A DNA stretch of 64,000 bases from Gerris lacustris (GCA_951217055.1 OX578285.1:48858024-48922023); one strand, 5' to 3'. Positions 31,984 to 45,044 are shown, numbered from the stretch's first letter. Translations and numbers: made by a program. Notes: generated from the sequence alone by a model not told the origin.

Positions 31984-33715
31984 TTATTCATTTTTTGCAA
32001 ATGCTCTGACTTTTAATGCTTCCCTGGTATATAGAAACAAATCATTTAGTTTGTTATGATTATTTATAGTTAAGAGTTGCTCTATTGAGAAACATCCATT
32101 TGGAAAATATTTATTAATATATAGACCTCTTAATGGAGTGAAGAGCTGGCACCTAATAGAAGTGGTGTAAGTTGTCGTGGTCAAAGGCGAAACACAGTGA
32201 ACATATTTCATCGCAATTAAATACATATTTATGTTTCTTATAAAGTAGAATAATTTTTTGTTTATTGGCTAATCTGACCTGGCTGATAATTCTAAGCTTG
32301 TCAATGTTGGATGCTAGATGTAAATATTGTTCTCCTAGTCCGAGAGTACTGATGTGGTGATATATTGGACTGAATTCTGACGAGAGAGTTCGGTCAACGT
32401 TCACACTTAAACAGTGATTTGACCATTTGGTGTTTAAATCATTGATTTTACTGATTAGGTAGTTTGGGTTTTGCGTGGCCCACACATCGTCGCCTCCTAT
32501 GACAAGTACAAGTTCTCGGAGCTGGCCGGCCCAATTACTTTTTGTCTTAAAACCTCGGTTATAAGATTCCAGTAACGCGTTGTAGCATATTTCAGGTAAT
32601 CTAGTTTCTTTCATTGATAATATTCTATGCCGCCATTTCAGTACTCTAGAATATATATTTACTTTTAACGGAGTGCAACCTGTTTCCAAAATGATATAGT
32701 GGTTAGGAGTATTTTTAGGCAGACACAATACTCTCTTGATGAAGTTAACTGTCACTCTGTCAATCATGTCTAAATAATTCAAACACCACAATTCAGAGCC
32801 GTAGAGAGTTGTTGATGAGACTAAAGCATCGAAGAGGCGCATCTTCGAGTCCCAGTCGTTTGACTTGCCTCTACTCAAAATAGAAAATGTGAAGCCGACT
32901 GCTGATAACCCTTTATTAATAAAGTATTTAGTAGCTTTTAAAAAAGCGCCTGACGTCGTGATCGGAATCTGCCGCATACTCTAATTTATCGCCATTAAAA
33001 AAATAATGTTTTGTACTTCATAGGGCCGGGATTTTTAAACACTACTACCTTACTCCTCTTTACATTTACTTGCAAATAATTTTCTGTGCAATACTGCTGA
33101 AGAGCCACTAAAGCCTTCTGGGCTTCTGATCTTGAATCTGTAGCGAGAAATATGTCGTCCGCAAAACACATTGATAGGACTGCAACTTTAGGGTTGATAT
33201 TGACTCCTAATATTCCCTTATTTCTTATGAATTTGTCGATATCCGATATAAGAAGACAGAATAGAACTGGTGATAGTGATTCCCTTGTAGTAGCCCTCTT
33301 GTGATGCCGATTCCTTTTTTATATACAACCTGATTCTGTTAAATGTATATTGCAGATTATTCGTATCATTTTTATAATATTCTTATAATTTTACAACTGA
33401 AACCTAGCACATAAAGTTTTCTCCATAGAATCGAATGGTTTACAGAATCAAATGCCTTTAAAAAGTCAATAAAAATAACAAACAATTTATCTCCTTTAAC
33501 ATATACTTGATTATTGATCATTGCACTCAGTACAAACAAGTCATCCAAACATGATCTTGCAGGACGGAATGCAGCTTGTTCCTCTGGGATAACACCGTTT
33601 GCTTCCGCCCAGCTCACTACTCTGTTCAAAATAACTGAGGTAAAAAGTTTTAGCGAGGTGCTTGCTAAAGAGATTGGCCTATAATTGTTTGACTCAAAGT
33701 AGAGAAATTTTCACT
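31984..33715 (-). pseudogene. Non-LTR retrotransposon: RT and C-terminal zinc-knuckle remnant
   Basis: Read leftward: NNYRPISLAS, then EEQAAFRPARSCLDDLFVLS and FVIFIDFLKAFDSVNHSILW (RT motifs 2-3), GITRGLLQG (frameshift) with the SLSPVLF block, CFADDIFLATDS (catalytic FADD at 33154-33165), QVNVKRSKVVVF, and a long C-terminal region (ALVSSTTLYGSELWCL). It ends in CDEICSLCF...HDNLHHF, a CCHH-type finger, and a final basic tail in another frame to 31984. The endonuclease and 5' part are missing. At least two frameshifts (near 33285 and 32190) and a stop break it. The clade is uncertain (R1/I/CR1-like architecture). Confidence 0.9.
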
Positions 33716-33800
33716 TCAGAGTCGGATTCAGCACTCAAAAATACTTTAGAAAAGGACATTTTCATTCTGAAGCTTTTTTTTGCAGAACAGTGTAATTGGC
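33705..33800 (-). repeat. Fragment of the foldback family at 25407
   Basis: GAGTCGGATTCAGCACTCAA, AAATACTTTAGAAAAGGACA and TTTTTGCAGAACAGTGTAA are the reverse complement of 25407-25515, which suggests an insertion or junction at the 5' edge of the minus-strand retrotransposon. Confidence 0.65.
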
Positions 33801-35550
33801 AATTTAATGCCGCCTTTTTAATGAAGGTTTATATATGAGTTTAGCGGTATTTATTATTATGACCAATGGGATCACTCGAGAGTAGAAGACACGTGGCTCA
33901 CTTTTACATGTATCCCAGTGTTGTGGAATTCCCAGGGAAGAATTACAAAAGAGTTTCCCAAGCGTAGTGTAAGTGGGTAGATACTAATATTGCGAAATTC
34001 CATCAGAATACGGTCGGTTTATAATAGGGTATCTAACAAGAAGGGTCAATTCTAGAAATCCATATTTTACCTTAGCCAACCTTTTTCACCAAAAGATTTT
34101 TCTGTCATTTTTCGTTTTTTAACTACTCGGTTCTTACTTTTCATCTCAGTTTATGATTTGCGCTTCCAAGTAATATAAGAAATACTTCTAAAAGAAAAAA
34201 AATCGCTTTTTATCCTTAAAATTAAATTTTTAAATGTTTAGCAGATCCAGTAAACAAATTTCAAAGGTAATAAGTGTTGAAAAAGAAAAGGTTTTATTTT
34301 ACCTCAAAAAAGAAAGCTAATCTATATGGACTGGCCGTCGATGTAGTTATATATTATGTATAATGATAAGCAATATCTGGCAAAGAAATAGTATTTTCAT
34401 TACAAAAGTTAGATTTTGAATTTTTAAGCTTTAAAATCCCAAATTTTCTGAATGAAAAAAAAATATTTATAAAAAAAACAAAACATTTTTCCGTGGTCCG
34501 TGCCCGGCGTAGAAAAAAAGCGTAGAACGTGAAACGTTAATTTTTCTAAATCTACTTGCCAAGTATGTGATTTCAGTTGGAAAGTACATACTTCTATCAA
34601 ATCCCGGCTTATTCAAGATACCAGTAATTTATTAATAAGTTTTAGCTGTATTTACTACTTAAGTACGCATCGTTGCCATTGCAGCATTGAGAGGTGGGGG
34701 TGTTTTTTTTTGGAAGTGGTGAACTGGGACTATAATTGTAGTGAGCTTGGACTATAATTGTAGATTTGTATAAAAGACATTTTATATGAGAGGCCTATCG
34801 AAGTTTTGACCCTATGACTATATGCCGTCTTCAGTGGTGATACCATTAAATTGTCAGAATCTAAAGTCATTTTTCCCATTCTTTTGGTTTAAATCTCGGA
34901 GTTATGAACTGTGTGGACTGCGCAGTTTGGACCGGTTTTCATGCAGATGAAAAGTCTGCGCATTCTGACCCTCTTTTGCAACGATTTTGCAAATGTATTA
35001 GACCACACTTTGAACCAAACCTGTCGAAAGTAAAGAGAGAACTGAAAAAGAAAATCGGACGGTATATCCTTCACACTACACACCTTTAGTTCAGATAAAT
35101 GTGCAGAATTTCACACAGTTATTTACGACGGATAACTGCATAGATAAACGGAACGTGTGTAGCCCTCTTAAAGTTTCATTCAGAAGATATAATCAGAGAT
35201 GTTGCGTCGTGCCTAGAGGCTTCGATCATAGAAACAGACGACTGATGATTATAAGAGTGGGGGAGAAGTTAGGGATCGCAAGCAGAGATGTTAGATTGCC
35301 TGGATTTGGACTCAGTCTGAAAATAACTCTGGTTTCAAATGTAAGGATGGGGATTGAAAAAGGTAAAATAGGATTGTTTTAATGCATTTTGCATATTGTG
35401 TCAACCCTCAGGGATAAACCTAGGGTGAAAGAATGAATGATGATTCATTCATTTTGAAGATCTGTAAAAGGTGGTACGAAAGTAGCATTTATAATGCACA
35501 GATATAGAAAACCTCAGATTTCTTGGACGCTTTTTTTCTTTCTGGACGGA
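33801..35550. other. Non-coding intronic stretch with two unrecognised short ORFs
   Basis: A 61-codon frame (34904-35089) and a 93-codon frame (35101-35382) lie close together on the plus strand. The first is Cys/His-containing, with MNCVDCAVWTGFHADEKSAH at its start. They show no domain that I recognise and no splice-site support; they could be decayed element sequence or chance. The remainder is AT-rich and empty. Confidence 0.4.
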
Positions 35551-35555
35551 TTTTT

Positions 35556-35578
35556 GGGGGGGGGGGGGGGGGGGGGGG
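35556..35578 (+). repeat. Poly-G tract
   Basis: An uninterrupted run of more than 20 G, of the type seen at the edges of several GC-ended elements in this window. Confidence 0.95.
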
Positions 35579-35586
35579 TAATTATA

Positions 35587-35720
35587 ATTCTCGACCGTAA
35601 ATATAAACAAAAAATCGTCACTAAGCTACAATTCCGACGTTTCGGTTTTTACTTAAAACCTTAACGTCGGGATGTAGCATAGTGACGATATTTTTTATTT
35701 TTTTGTGACCGAAACCTTGG
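35587..35720. mobile_element. Hairpin MITE related to 3215-3372
   Basis: Within it ATCGTCACTAAGCTACAATT and CCGACGTT (35616-35643) pair with AACGTCGGGATGTAGCATAG and TGACGAT (35663-35689). The flanks share ATTCTCGACCGTAAATATAA and GTGACCGAAACC with the 3215 copy. A (TA)n tract follows, as in the other copy. Confidence 0.75.
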
Positions 35721-35736
35721 TTTTTGTGTTTTTGTA

Positions 35737-35741
<5 letters not shown>

Positions 35742-35824
<83 letters not shown>

Positions 35825-35826
35825 CA
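35742..35826. repeat. (TA)n microsatellite
   Basis: About 42 TA units with a single AA interruption near 35806. Confidence 0.95.
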
Positions 35827-35934
35827 GTGCTCGATTTCTAGAAATTGAGGTGCCGGAACTACAACATACCCTCTCTTAAACCCCCCCCCCCCCCCTCCAC
35901 CCCAATAGAAGAAGGGTCCGGGCGTCCTCAAGTC

Positions 35935-37945
35935 CTCATAAACCCACCATTAGACATAAACCCACACTGCAATCAGGTGGGTTTCACCGTAATTGCTAAG
36001 CTAAAGCTGAATTACAAAAAAGCTCCCCTAAAATACGATTTCAAGTTTGATAAAGCCGATTGGAAAGGTTTCCGTAATGATGTTACAAAACTTCTGCATC
36101 CAAGACCTGTCATAGAGACACAAGCAGACATAGAAAACATGTTGACTTACTAACAAATGCTATACGAACATCTGCCACAAATAACATCCCTAAGGTAGGC
36201 ATCTCAGCTATTCAAACAACACCCGAAACACCACCTCAGATAATTACTATAATTAGATTAAAACGTCAATATCGCAGACTTTACCAACGTCACAAACAAT
36301 ATCAATACAAACAATCTCAAAAGTTCTTCACAAAACTCAGCAACTCTCTACTATCGGAATGAAAAAACAACTTATGGAATGAAATGCTAAAATCCCTAAA
36401 CCCCAACTGTGGCTCACTGTGGCAATTTACAAAAACTTCGAAAAGAGCAAATAGTAGCCTACCTGGATTACAAACCACACCGGACTCCCCCACCCCTTAC
36501 AAACAAGTAGACAAGTGTAACCTTCTCGATCAATATTTTGAATCGATTCATAAACAAAATGACCACTTGTGTTCAAAATACCATAATACCAAGGTAAACA
36601 AACCCTTTGTTCTTATCTTCAAATTAACCATGTTCGCGAGGAAACAGAAATTAAACTGACAAGTCCAAATGAAATTAAACAAAACAAAAAACTTACAAAA
36701 TAAAAAATCCCCTGGAGCCGATGAAATCAATCCGTTAATGCTTAAAAACCTGCCCCTAAAAACCATTATCTACCTAACTGTTATAATTAACAATATATTA
36801 ATTCTAGGATATTTTCCCTCGGCCTGGAAAAGGGCAAAACTCATTGTTATACACAAAACTAACAAATCTGTAAATTTGGTCAGCAGTTACAGACCTATTA
36901 GTTTGCTCTCCTATCTAAGTAATATCACAGAAAAAATAATACATTTTAGACTTCTTGAACACGTTACTAAAAGAAACTTCCTGAAAGATTATCATTTCGG
37001 GTTTAGACCGGGGCATTCTGCAGTTGCCCAACTCGCGCGCTTAACCGATCAGATTACTGACAACTACAACTTAAATAAATTTACAGGCATGTTGTCGTTG
37101 GACGTAGAGAAAGCTTTTGATTGTGTGTGGCATGAGGGCCTTCTATATAAATTAATAACAGAACTGCAATTACCAAGGTATTTAGTTATAGTACTGAGAA
37201 GTTATCTTGAAAACCGCAAATTTTTTATACATAACAATAATACTTCCTCGAAAGATTATAGTATGTCCTCCGGCTTGCCCCAGGGTTCAATATTGGCACC
37301 GAACCTCTACAATATAATCATGTCGGGTATCCCAAATACTGAAAATGTTGATCTTTCGATTTTTCACTGATGACACTGCAATATACTGTAGCTCGTGGCG
37401 TTTAGATACGATTGTCAATAGACTAAATAAAGCTTTTAATAAAATTACAAGTTACTTTAAAAAATGGAGAATTAAAGTTAACCAGACTAAAACAGAAGCG
37501 ATAATATTTACCAGACGTCGCCCTCACCTACCTGAACCCCTTAACTTTGAAGGAGCCGTTATAGAATGGAAAGATCAAATCAAATACCTAGTTTTGACTC
37601 TCGATAAAAACTAAATTTTTCCAGACACATTAAAACAAACCTCAATAAAATTCAACACAAATTATTTAGTCTCTACCCTTTATTTAGCAAACGGTCAAAA
37701 CTAAACCAAAACAATAAATTAATAATCTACAAACAATTAATAAGACCCACCCTTACGTACGCCTGTCCAGTCTGGAGCTCTGTGTCTAAATCAAACTATA
37801 GGTCCCTACAAAATAAATGCTGTCGAAAATTGGTAATTTCCCAATATTCACAAGGATGTGTTGGATTTATCCCCCTATTTAAATTAAAATTATTTACAGG
37901 TTTGAAAATGTCCCAAAAAAAAGGGACGAAATATGTACCATAATT
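35935..37945 (+). pseudogene. Jockey-clade non-LTR retrotransposon, 5'-truncated and frameshifted
   Basis: In order: a degenerate post-endonuclease region; LNPNCGSLWQFTKTSKR; NKKSPGADEINPLMLKNLP; SSYRPISLLSYLSNITEKII; FGFRPGHSAVAQLARLTDQI; GMLSLDVEKAFDCVWHEGLL; GLPQGSILAPNLYNI; then, after a frameshift near 37360, FFTDDTAIYCSSW; WRIKVNQTKTEAIIFTRR; IKYLVLTLDKN; and out to a thumb/C-terminal part (LIRPTLTYACPVWSS) near 37765. These are the RT motifs and tail of Jockey elements. The active site reads FTDD and not FADD. Several stops and frameshifts occur; ORF1 and the endonuclease are absent. Same strand as the host gene. Confidence 0.92.
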
Positions 37946-38581
37946 ATAAAAAACAAAAATGAATTAGTTCATTCTCTTTAATTCTTTTTAAAAACCCCTA
38001 TTGGCACAAAATGATATTATGTTAATATTATGTAGGAGGAAACGTAAAAGCAACTTTTTCTAGATCTTTAGTTTCACTTCTAATGTGTTAGAGTCTCACA
38101 CATATTTTTTTTTTGTTATGTGATGGGTATTATACCTCTATCTATCCCCTTAACGGCTCGACTGTGATTTTTTTAAAACCGTTTGGTATAAATGTATTTC
38201 GATTTTCTGTACGGGAGGGTTTTTAATAGCCATCAACCATTTTTTAACTGTAACAGACTTGGTGGACACAAAATGTGGTCTTGGTGGAGTCGATTGGTCT
38301 CCCTATAATCTCAACGAGCAACAAATTTGGACTTTTAATCGATAGAAACATTTAATTGGCTTGGAAGTGGAAGTCTAAAGTTATGTTGCCTTGTGCAGCC
38401 AGTTACTTTGAATGTAGGATTATTTTTACCCAAAGCTTAGCTCACTTCTAGCTCATGGATTGTAATTTTCTCTTACTTAAAGAGAATATAATCTGTTATA
38501 ATCCAGAAAGCACAATCTCTAACTAAAAACCAATATTAATTTACATTTATACGGAATCTTTTTATCGTTTTATTTTTTCAG
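37946..38581. other. End of the 15-kb intron, nothing recognised
   Basis: AT-rich sequence ending in the pyrimidine-rich acceptor TTTATCGTTTTATTTTTTCAG of the next exon. Confidence 0.55.
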
Positions 38582-38657
38582 ATGGCTGAAAAGGGGATGA
38601 ATGTTGTACTAATTAGCAGAACCAAGAGTAAACTAAACGACGTTGCAGCGGAAATAA
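38582..38657 (+). CDS. HSD17B12: HSD17B12-like exon: second beta-alpha unit of the Rossmann fold
   Basis: Reads MAEKGMNVVLISRTKSKLND then VAAEI, with the last base starting the next codon. The acceptor is TTTTTTCAG and the donor is ATAA then GTGAGT. GMxVVLISRxxxKL is highly characteristic of HSD17B12-type reductases; the Arg after the strand helps bind the NADP(H) phosphate in this family. Phase 0 in, phase 1 out. The ATG at its start is an internal Met and not the start codon. Confidence 0.9.
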
Positions 38658-38689
38658 GTGAGTTTTATTTTATATTTTACTAGCTCAAG

Positions 38690-39560
38690 CACCCGACGTT
38701 GCCAAAAACATTAGAGAATAAAAAAAAAAAAAAAAAAAAAAAAACATATAAAAACGATCAGCACATTGGAAAATAAATACATATTGAACATTATTTTATC
38801 TACGCACGGCAGCAAAATTAAGCATTGTTGTTCTGTTTCTAATCTGCGAAATGTCATTTTTCTTGATTATTTTGTAACATGTCAAAAAAACACTCAGCAA
38901 AAGTTCAAAGTGTCAGCAAAATAACAAACAGGCTGCAAAATTATAAGAAAATGTTACTACAAAAAGGTTGTTACATCGCAGGTTATGAATTCTCCCACAT
39001 TGTTTATTTTTATATATTTTAGTGTAATATTCTGCTAAATATTTATATCTTTTTTGAAAATAACTTAAATAATTATAGTAATAAAAAAAATGTATTATCT
39101 TACAGTGATTATTTTTAAAAAATCGCTAAAAATTGAGATAAAAAAAAAAATCTGTTAAAAGTGGCGACACTGAATTCGTTTTGCCTTTGTTTTATTTCCT
39201 TGATGACTCAAATTTTCGTTTTTTTACAACTTTCATTTTTTTAAAATCTTTTATATATTATAAAGGGAATATAATAATTAGTGTAATTTTTCTGCCGTTA
39301 GAAGATAAAATATTGCATGTAACTATGCAGCAAAGGAAACATTCCTGACTCGTTTAAAGATTACCTGCTTCGGTTACACCTTGTAGCATGTAATTAACAT
39401 TTAGCCTGCCTCGGCTTCGCCTCGTCAGTAAAATAGTAAATTTCCGGCCTCGGTTTCGCCTCGGCAGTAAATTTGTTTAGACTAGCCTCGCTTCGGCTCG
39501 GAACTAAAACTTAAAAACTTGTCAGCGAAATTCCATTTTGCTGCCTAGTAACATAAATAA
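38690..39560. repeat. Repeat-derived stretch with GCCTCGGCTTCGCCTCG words
   Basis: After a 25-bp poly-A near 38720, the sequence carries degenerate repeats of GCCTCGGCTTCGCCTCGTCA and GGCCTCGGTTTCGCCTCGGC between 39400 and 39505. It probably derives from a transposable element, but boundaries and class cannot be set. Confidence 0.4.
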
Positions 39561-39811
39561 CTAATTTTGTGAGAAAATAATGTTATAATTATATATATTG
39601 TAGGTAAATGATCATAGCAGTCATATAATAATTTATCTATGAATTATATTAAAAAAGTTTTGTAATCAAACAAGTCCATGAATATAATTATATACTTAAC
39701 TATGTGAGTAAGAGAATGTTAGGAGATCTCCCCGAAAAAGAGTGGAACTTGAGAGTGATGCAGTTATTCTCATGCCATTATACTTTGTTGTTCTGACAGG
39801 CATTGGGCATT

Positions 39812-39858
39812 TAGGCAAGGCCACACTAGATAGTGTGTCTTTATCTAGTGTGGCCTTG
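39812..39858. repeat. Perfect hairpin, 18-bp stem
   Basis: CAAGGCCACACTAGATA is followed by a short GTGTGTCT loop and TTATCTAGTGTGGCCTTG. The wording resembles the GCCTAGTCCACAC MITE at 6829, so it may be a minimal derivative of such an element. Confidence 0.85.
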
Positions 39859-41145
39859 ATTTAGGGCAATGGAGGGCTGGGCATCCCTTCAATGAACTGA
39901 CTGACCATACTAACGTGGTCTCGCTACTCGGACCCTACAAAAGCAAAAACCAAGCCACAAATGTTTTCTTACTTTATTTTAAATACCTTAAAATTGCGAG
40001 CTTTTCTTTTATACCCATGAAATAATGTTTTAAGTTATATTTTGTTTAAGTGAATCTATTATCATTTTACTTTTGTTATCTAATTGCATTAACAATATTA
40101 TCAATCAATGTTAGTTTTATTTATTCATAAGTAAAGAACTTTTATTTTTGATATTTTAAATTAAAAAAATAAAATAATAATAATAATAATAAAATAAAAA
40201 ATAAATAAAATACTGTAATATATTAAAACATAATATGTATTAAGAAGAAAAAATTGAACTACATATAAGATATTATAATTAAATCAAATTATGTGCTCCA
40301 AGTTGCTATAAGCCTCAGCTTTTAAACAAATAAAATTCTTCTATACTATTTTTATTCTATCAAATGTTACCTGTTTCAACAAACCCTGCATTAGATTGAA
40401 GCTCTCAACCTTCAAATTTATTTTTAACTCACCTTCCTTCATCAATGTTACCAAATAGTTCTGCATTAAACATTTCCTGCCCTTCTATAAAAAGAAACAA
40501 CAAATTTATTTTTCGAGTAGGATTTTGTATAAAAAATTGCGTCGGAATTGGTTTTGTACTTGTATCATTGGAACATAAAATCCAGGTACAATGACGAGAT
40601 TAGGTATGTATAGGATAATTGGGGTGTAATGCCGGAGAGAAATATTTCCCGTCGATGATGCTTAGTCACGATTCTCATTATAATTTTTTTTTATTCTCGT
40701 TTCAAAATCAGCAGAGCCAGTTCTAGGGGTGTTTAAGCTTCAATGCAACTTCCAATTAAACGCCCCTCTTTGACAGTAAGCAAAAGCAGCGCTAGAAAGC
40801 AGATCACAAGTTAATATTTTTTAAAAAAAAAAATCATCCAACTGCATCAAAATGTTCTTAGATTTGCTTCTGCAGTTTACTACAGTGTAAAAGGAGGGAT
40901 AAAGTTATTAACAGCGGAATCAGGCTGAGGGTTATTATTAACAGAAAGATGATTTTCACAAGCTTTTTAGGCTCTTGCCAAGGGTAAATGTATAGTGAAG
41001 CACACAAGCATCACCCATGACATATCGTCACTCATTAATAAAGATTTGAAGTGAGTTTGATTGCGGGTCATTTGTTTCATCTATTGGGCTTTCTCATTGG
41101 TCCACTTGACATATATGTCTTTATTTAATATAGTTCCTACAATAT
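39859..41145. other. Non-coding intronic stretch, nothing recognised
   Basis: AT-rich with (AAT)n-like patches near 40170; no ORF. Confidence 0.5.
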
Positions 41146-41400
41146 TACATTACGCGTCTAGTGTGCAAAGTAGCATTTTGCATGCTAGTGTGGAGTTTGC
41201 ACCCGAGCGATAGCGAGGGTAGTTAAACCACACGAGCAAAGCAAAATGCAGTTTTCCCACGACTCCCACGAGTTGCGTACCGTACTTTATGTACGATTGT
41301 GGATTTTAGTAATAAATCCAGAAAAAAATGTAATAAACTTCCTGTATATAAGTTAGTATTTCTCTTTTGATTAAGATGACATTAATTCATTGAATTAATT
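41146..41400 (-). mobile_element. Dispersed repeat family C, copy 3 (minus, truncated)
   Basis: The reverse complement matches 24590-24805: ATTACATTACGCGTCTAGTG, GTGTGGAGTTTGCACCCGAG, CCGTACTTTATGTACGATTG. The portion beyond the internal inverted repeat is mostly missing or diverged. Confidence 0.75.
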
Positions 41401-41514
41401 ATTTCGGGAGGCGTATTAAAATAAAAACTATTACTAAACTATTTAAAACTATTTTTTGTCTTGAAATAAATATCTATTAAGGCCAAAGGGATGTTTAGTC
41501 CAATGTACTTTGGG

Positions 41515-41640
41515 ACAAAGGAATATCACACGCCTCTTTTTATAAGGGGAGTAACAATCTAAAGAAGAACATACCGTACACCCTCTTTAGATTGTTACTC
41601 CCCTCTGTTTTTTATAAGGGGAGTAAAAATTTAAAGAAGT
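41515..41640. mobile_element. MITE-like element with GGGGAGTAACAATCTAAAG ends (copy 1)
   Basis: GGGGAGTAACAATCTAAAGA at about 41548 is followed by its inverse CTTTAGATTGTTACTCCCCT at 41583-41603. A third direct copy, GGGGAGTAAAAATTTAAAG, lies near 41618. The flank ACAAAGGAATATCACAC matches the interior of the copy at 54129. Confidence 0.75.
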
Positions 41641-41944
41641 GCCGAAATGTAAATTAAACTCAAATAAGATGAAAACCTAAAGTGGACTTGGTCCTTGGTC
41701 CCCCCATACGAGGTCGTAGGTACGATATGGCTCACATTAGTAAAGTGTGATCATTAGATCATGCTATACTCTCTTCGATGGTTGGTTCATTGTATAGTGG
41801 TACGATGTTTGAAGTAGCTGAAGCCCTCTACTATGGGGATAATAATAATAGGACAAATAATAGGGGGTCCTTCGCCGTCTAACTACTGCCACTATCTCTA
41901 TTACAATCATCCCCCTATTAGCATCATTCTGGACCCAGCAGCTC

Positions 41945-42155
41945 ATTTTTACTTTCTCATATAAAGAGAAAGTATTGTGATATCGCGAAAAAAAAAACCA
42001 GTTTTGAGGTACCCTGAATCCAAAAAAAGTGGTTTTTAAAAAATATCGTCTGTCGTCTGTTCAGAAGCGTGAAGCCTAAACTACTGGGCCAATTTTGACG
42101 AAATTTGGCATACATGTTGAGAAAAAATCATTCCCCGAGGTGAAATCGAGAAATG
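41945..42155 (+). mobile_element. Dispersed repeat family G, fragment
   Basis: ACTTTCTCATATAAAGAGAA, AGTATTGTGATA, TTTTGACGAAATTTGGCATA and CCCCGAGGTGAAATCGAGAA match 21911-22130. Confidence 0.7.
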
Positions 42156-42424
42156 AATGAAAAAGAAAGGATAATTTTCTTAGAAAATAGCGTTTTATTT
42201 ATTTTTTCAGGAGAAAAAACAATTATTAAAAATAAAACTGGTGTGTTTCCGGGAAAATGTAAAAGGGTTGCTTACATTGAAATCTAAATAAATACATGCA
42301 ATTATGGCAAATTAGGCTCGGCTAAATGTGTACGATGCAGTAAATGATCGATTATTATCAACTATTATTATTATTAAGATTATTGTTTTGATAGAGTTAT
42401 AAACATAAAGTATTAGTAATACCT

Positions 42425-42565
42425 GCACAGCAAGCACCTAACAAAAAACTGGAATATCGTAACAGCAAGTATCTGACAACCCATTTAAACAACAAGTATC
42501 TGATAAAAAACAGTAATATCTAAACAGCAAATATCTGAAAACAGGCAGTAATATCTAAACAGAAA
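42425..42565 (+). repeat. Degenerate tandem repeat of about 50 bp
   Basis: ACAGCAAGYAYCTGACAA and CAGTAATATCTAAACAGCAA words recur three to four times in irregular spacing. Confidence 0.65.
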
Positions 42566-42584
42566 AGATTCAAAAATTGATAAT

Positions 42585-42872
42585 TTCAAAATGGAGGCCA
42601 ATATCAAAATGAAATTTGGTGCGCTTGTTTGTCATACAGAGAGGTACATTCGTGCCAATTTGATTTTTCTCCCAAGTTTCAACTCTCTAGGTTAAATACC
42701 TTAGGCGCTACGATGATAACACACACACATACATACGCACATACATACAGACGTCATGCTGATAACCACTCAGGAGGTCTTAAAAACACCTAAAATTTTC
42801 GAAATCTCGAAAAAAAAATTTTTTTTGGTGAAAACATACTTTTCCTACTATAGGTAGTGAGGAAAAGTAAAA
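42585..42872 (+). mobile_element. Dispersed repeat family B, copy 3
   Basis: AAAATGGAGGCCAATATCAA, CAAGTTTCAACTCTCTAGGT, ACCACTCAGGAGGTCTTAAA and the end TAGGTAGTGAGGAAAAGTAA match 19555-19992, with an internal deletion. Confidence 0.75.
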
Positions 42873-43350
42873 ATAATAATAATTTAAATCAGTAATAATT
42901 ATTAAGGCGACTCAAACGGATTTAAAAATTATAAAATTAGTAAGATATCTTAATAATAAGGCATACAAATGTATTACATAATAATACATCATAAATTCAA
43001 AAGTTTTATTTTATTTTATTTTTAATAGTAATAAATTTAAATGGAAATTCTAATATATTACCAATTAAAATTAAAATTTAGACTTAACAATAATAATAAT
43101 AATATTAATAAGAGACAAATGACATTAATAATTTATAAAGATTACTACGTTAGTAATATAGTTTAAGTCAAGTTAGTTGGCTGGGTTTTATGTATAGCTC
43201 TGTGAGAATCCGAAGGCACTGGTGTTTTAGATAGATACACTTTAAATTCAATCCAAATGGTCACGGAACAAACATTATTTTACTACTGCAAATAAATTAA
43301 ACTTTCACATAAGATATCAAATAAAAACAAATCAAAGGAAAACATTAAAT

Positions 43351-44248
<898 letters not shown>

Positions 44249-44432
44249 TCGAAGAGTTCAAAGTGGAGACTCGAGTCGTGGAAGCTGATTTTGCAGGAGA
44301 TGACGACGTCTACGCCAATATAGAGAAGGAGCTCGAGCCACTTGATATCGGAGTTCTGGTCAACAATGTCGGTGTCAGCTACCCTCATCCCGAGTACTTT
44401 TTAGATCTGAAAGACAACAAAAAAATATACAG
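44249..44432 (+). CDS. HSD17B12: HSD17B12-like exon: NNVG motif
   Basis: Reads EEFKVETRVVEADFAGDDDV, YANIEKELEPLDIGVLVNNV and GVSYPHPEYFLDLKDNKKIY, then AG of a split codon before GTACGT. KFKVETR-like, the ADF turn (Asp contacting the cofactor adenine in SDRs), the IGxLVNNVGxSY block and PEYF are together diagnostic of the HSD17B12/KAR family. The NNVG motif replaces the NNAG of other SDRs. Phase 1 in, phase 2 out. Codons are GC-richer than the surroundings, as expected of a conserved exon. The downstream catalytic Ser and YxxxK are on exons not seen here. Confidence 0.95.
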
Positions 44433-45037
44433 GTACGTCCAAAATTTTATAAATTAATAATATACCAACAGTACCTACAATCAAAACTATATAATATTTA
44501 AATAATACTAGCCTATAAAAACCAAGTTTTTATTATAAATCCTTTATATTTTTCCATTTTGGTTGTGAGAGTAAATATTGGTATTAATTTTAAATAATTA
44601 TTTAAAAATTAATTAATCAATTAATATGTCAGAATATTTTCTTATTGGTTGAGAGTTGATATGCCAAGTTTCTGCTCGATTGGATGACTGGAAGAGGGTT
44701 AACTCGCCCTCCAAAGATTTTATACCTACCAATTAATTAATTAATTAAATTTTTATTTCATATTTATTACTTTTATTAAATTTAATTAACCCATTCATTT
44801 TTAAAAAGATAATTAATTAATTAATTAAATAATTTATTTAATTTGTTAAAATGTTTTTGTATTGGTAGAGAGTCTATGTGGCAAGTTTCAGCTCGATTGG
44901 ATCACTGAAAAAGGTTTAACTAGCCTTCCAAAGATCACCAGGCACAACTAAAGTGAAGTTAATATAAAGGATTTAAAAAAAGTAATTTTATGCAAGTTCA
45001 AATAAAATCATAGTGTTAATATATTTCTTTGGTTTTA
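44433..45037 (+). repeat. Start of the next intron, with two diverged direct repeats
   Basis: TTGGTTGAGAGTTGATATGC, CAAGTTTCTGCTCGATTGGA and CCTCCAAAGAT at 44645-44715 recur as TTGGTAGAGAGTCTATGTGG, CAAGTTTCAGCTCGATTGGA and CTTCCAAAGAT at 44862-44935. (TTAA)n-like runs accompany both. Donor GTACGT at 44433. Confidence 0.7.
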
Positions 45038-45044
45038 TTATATA

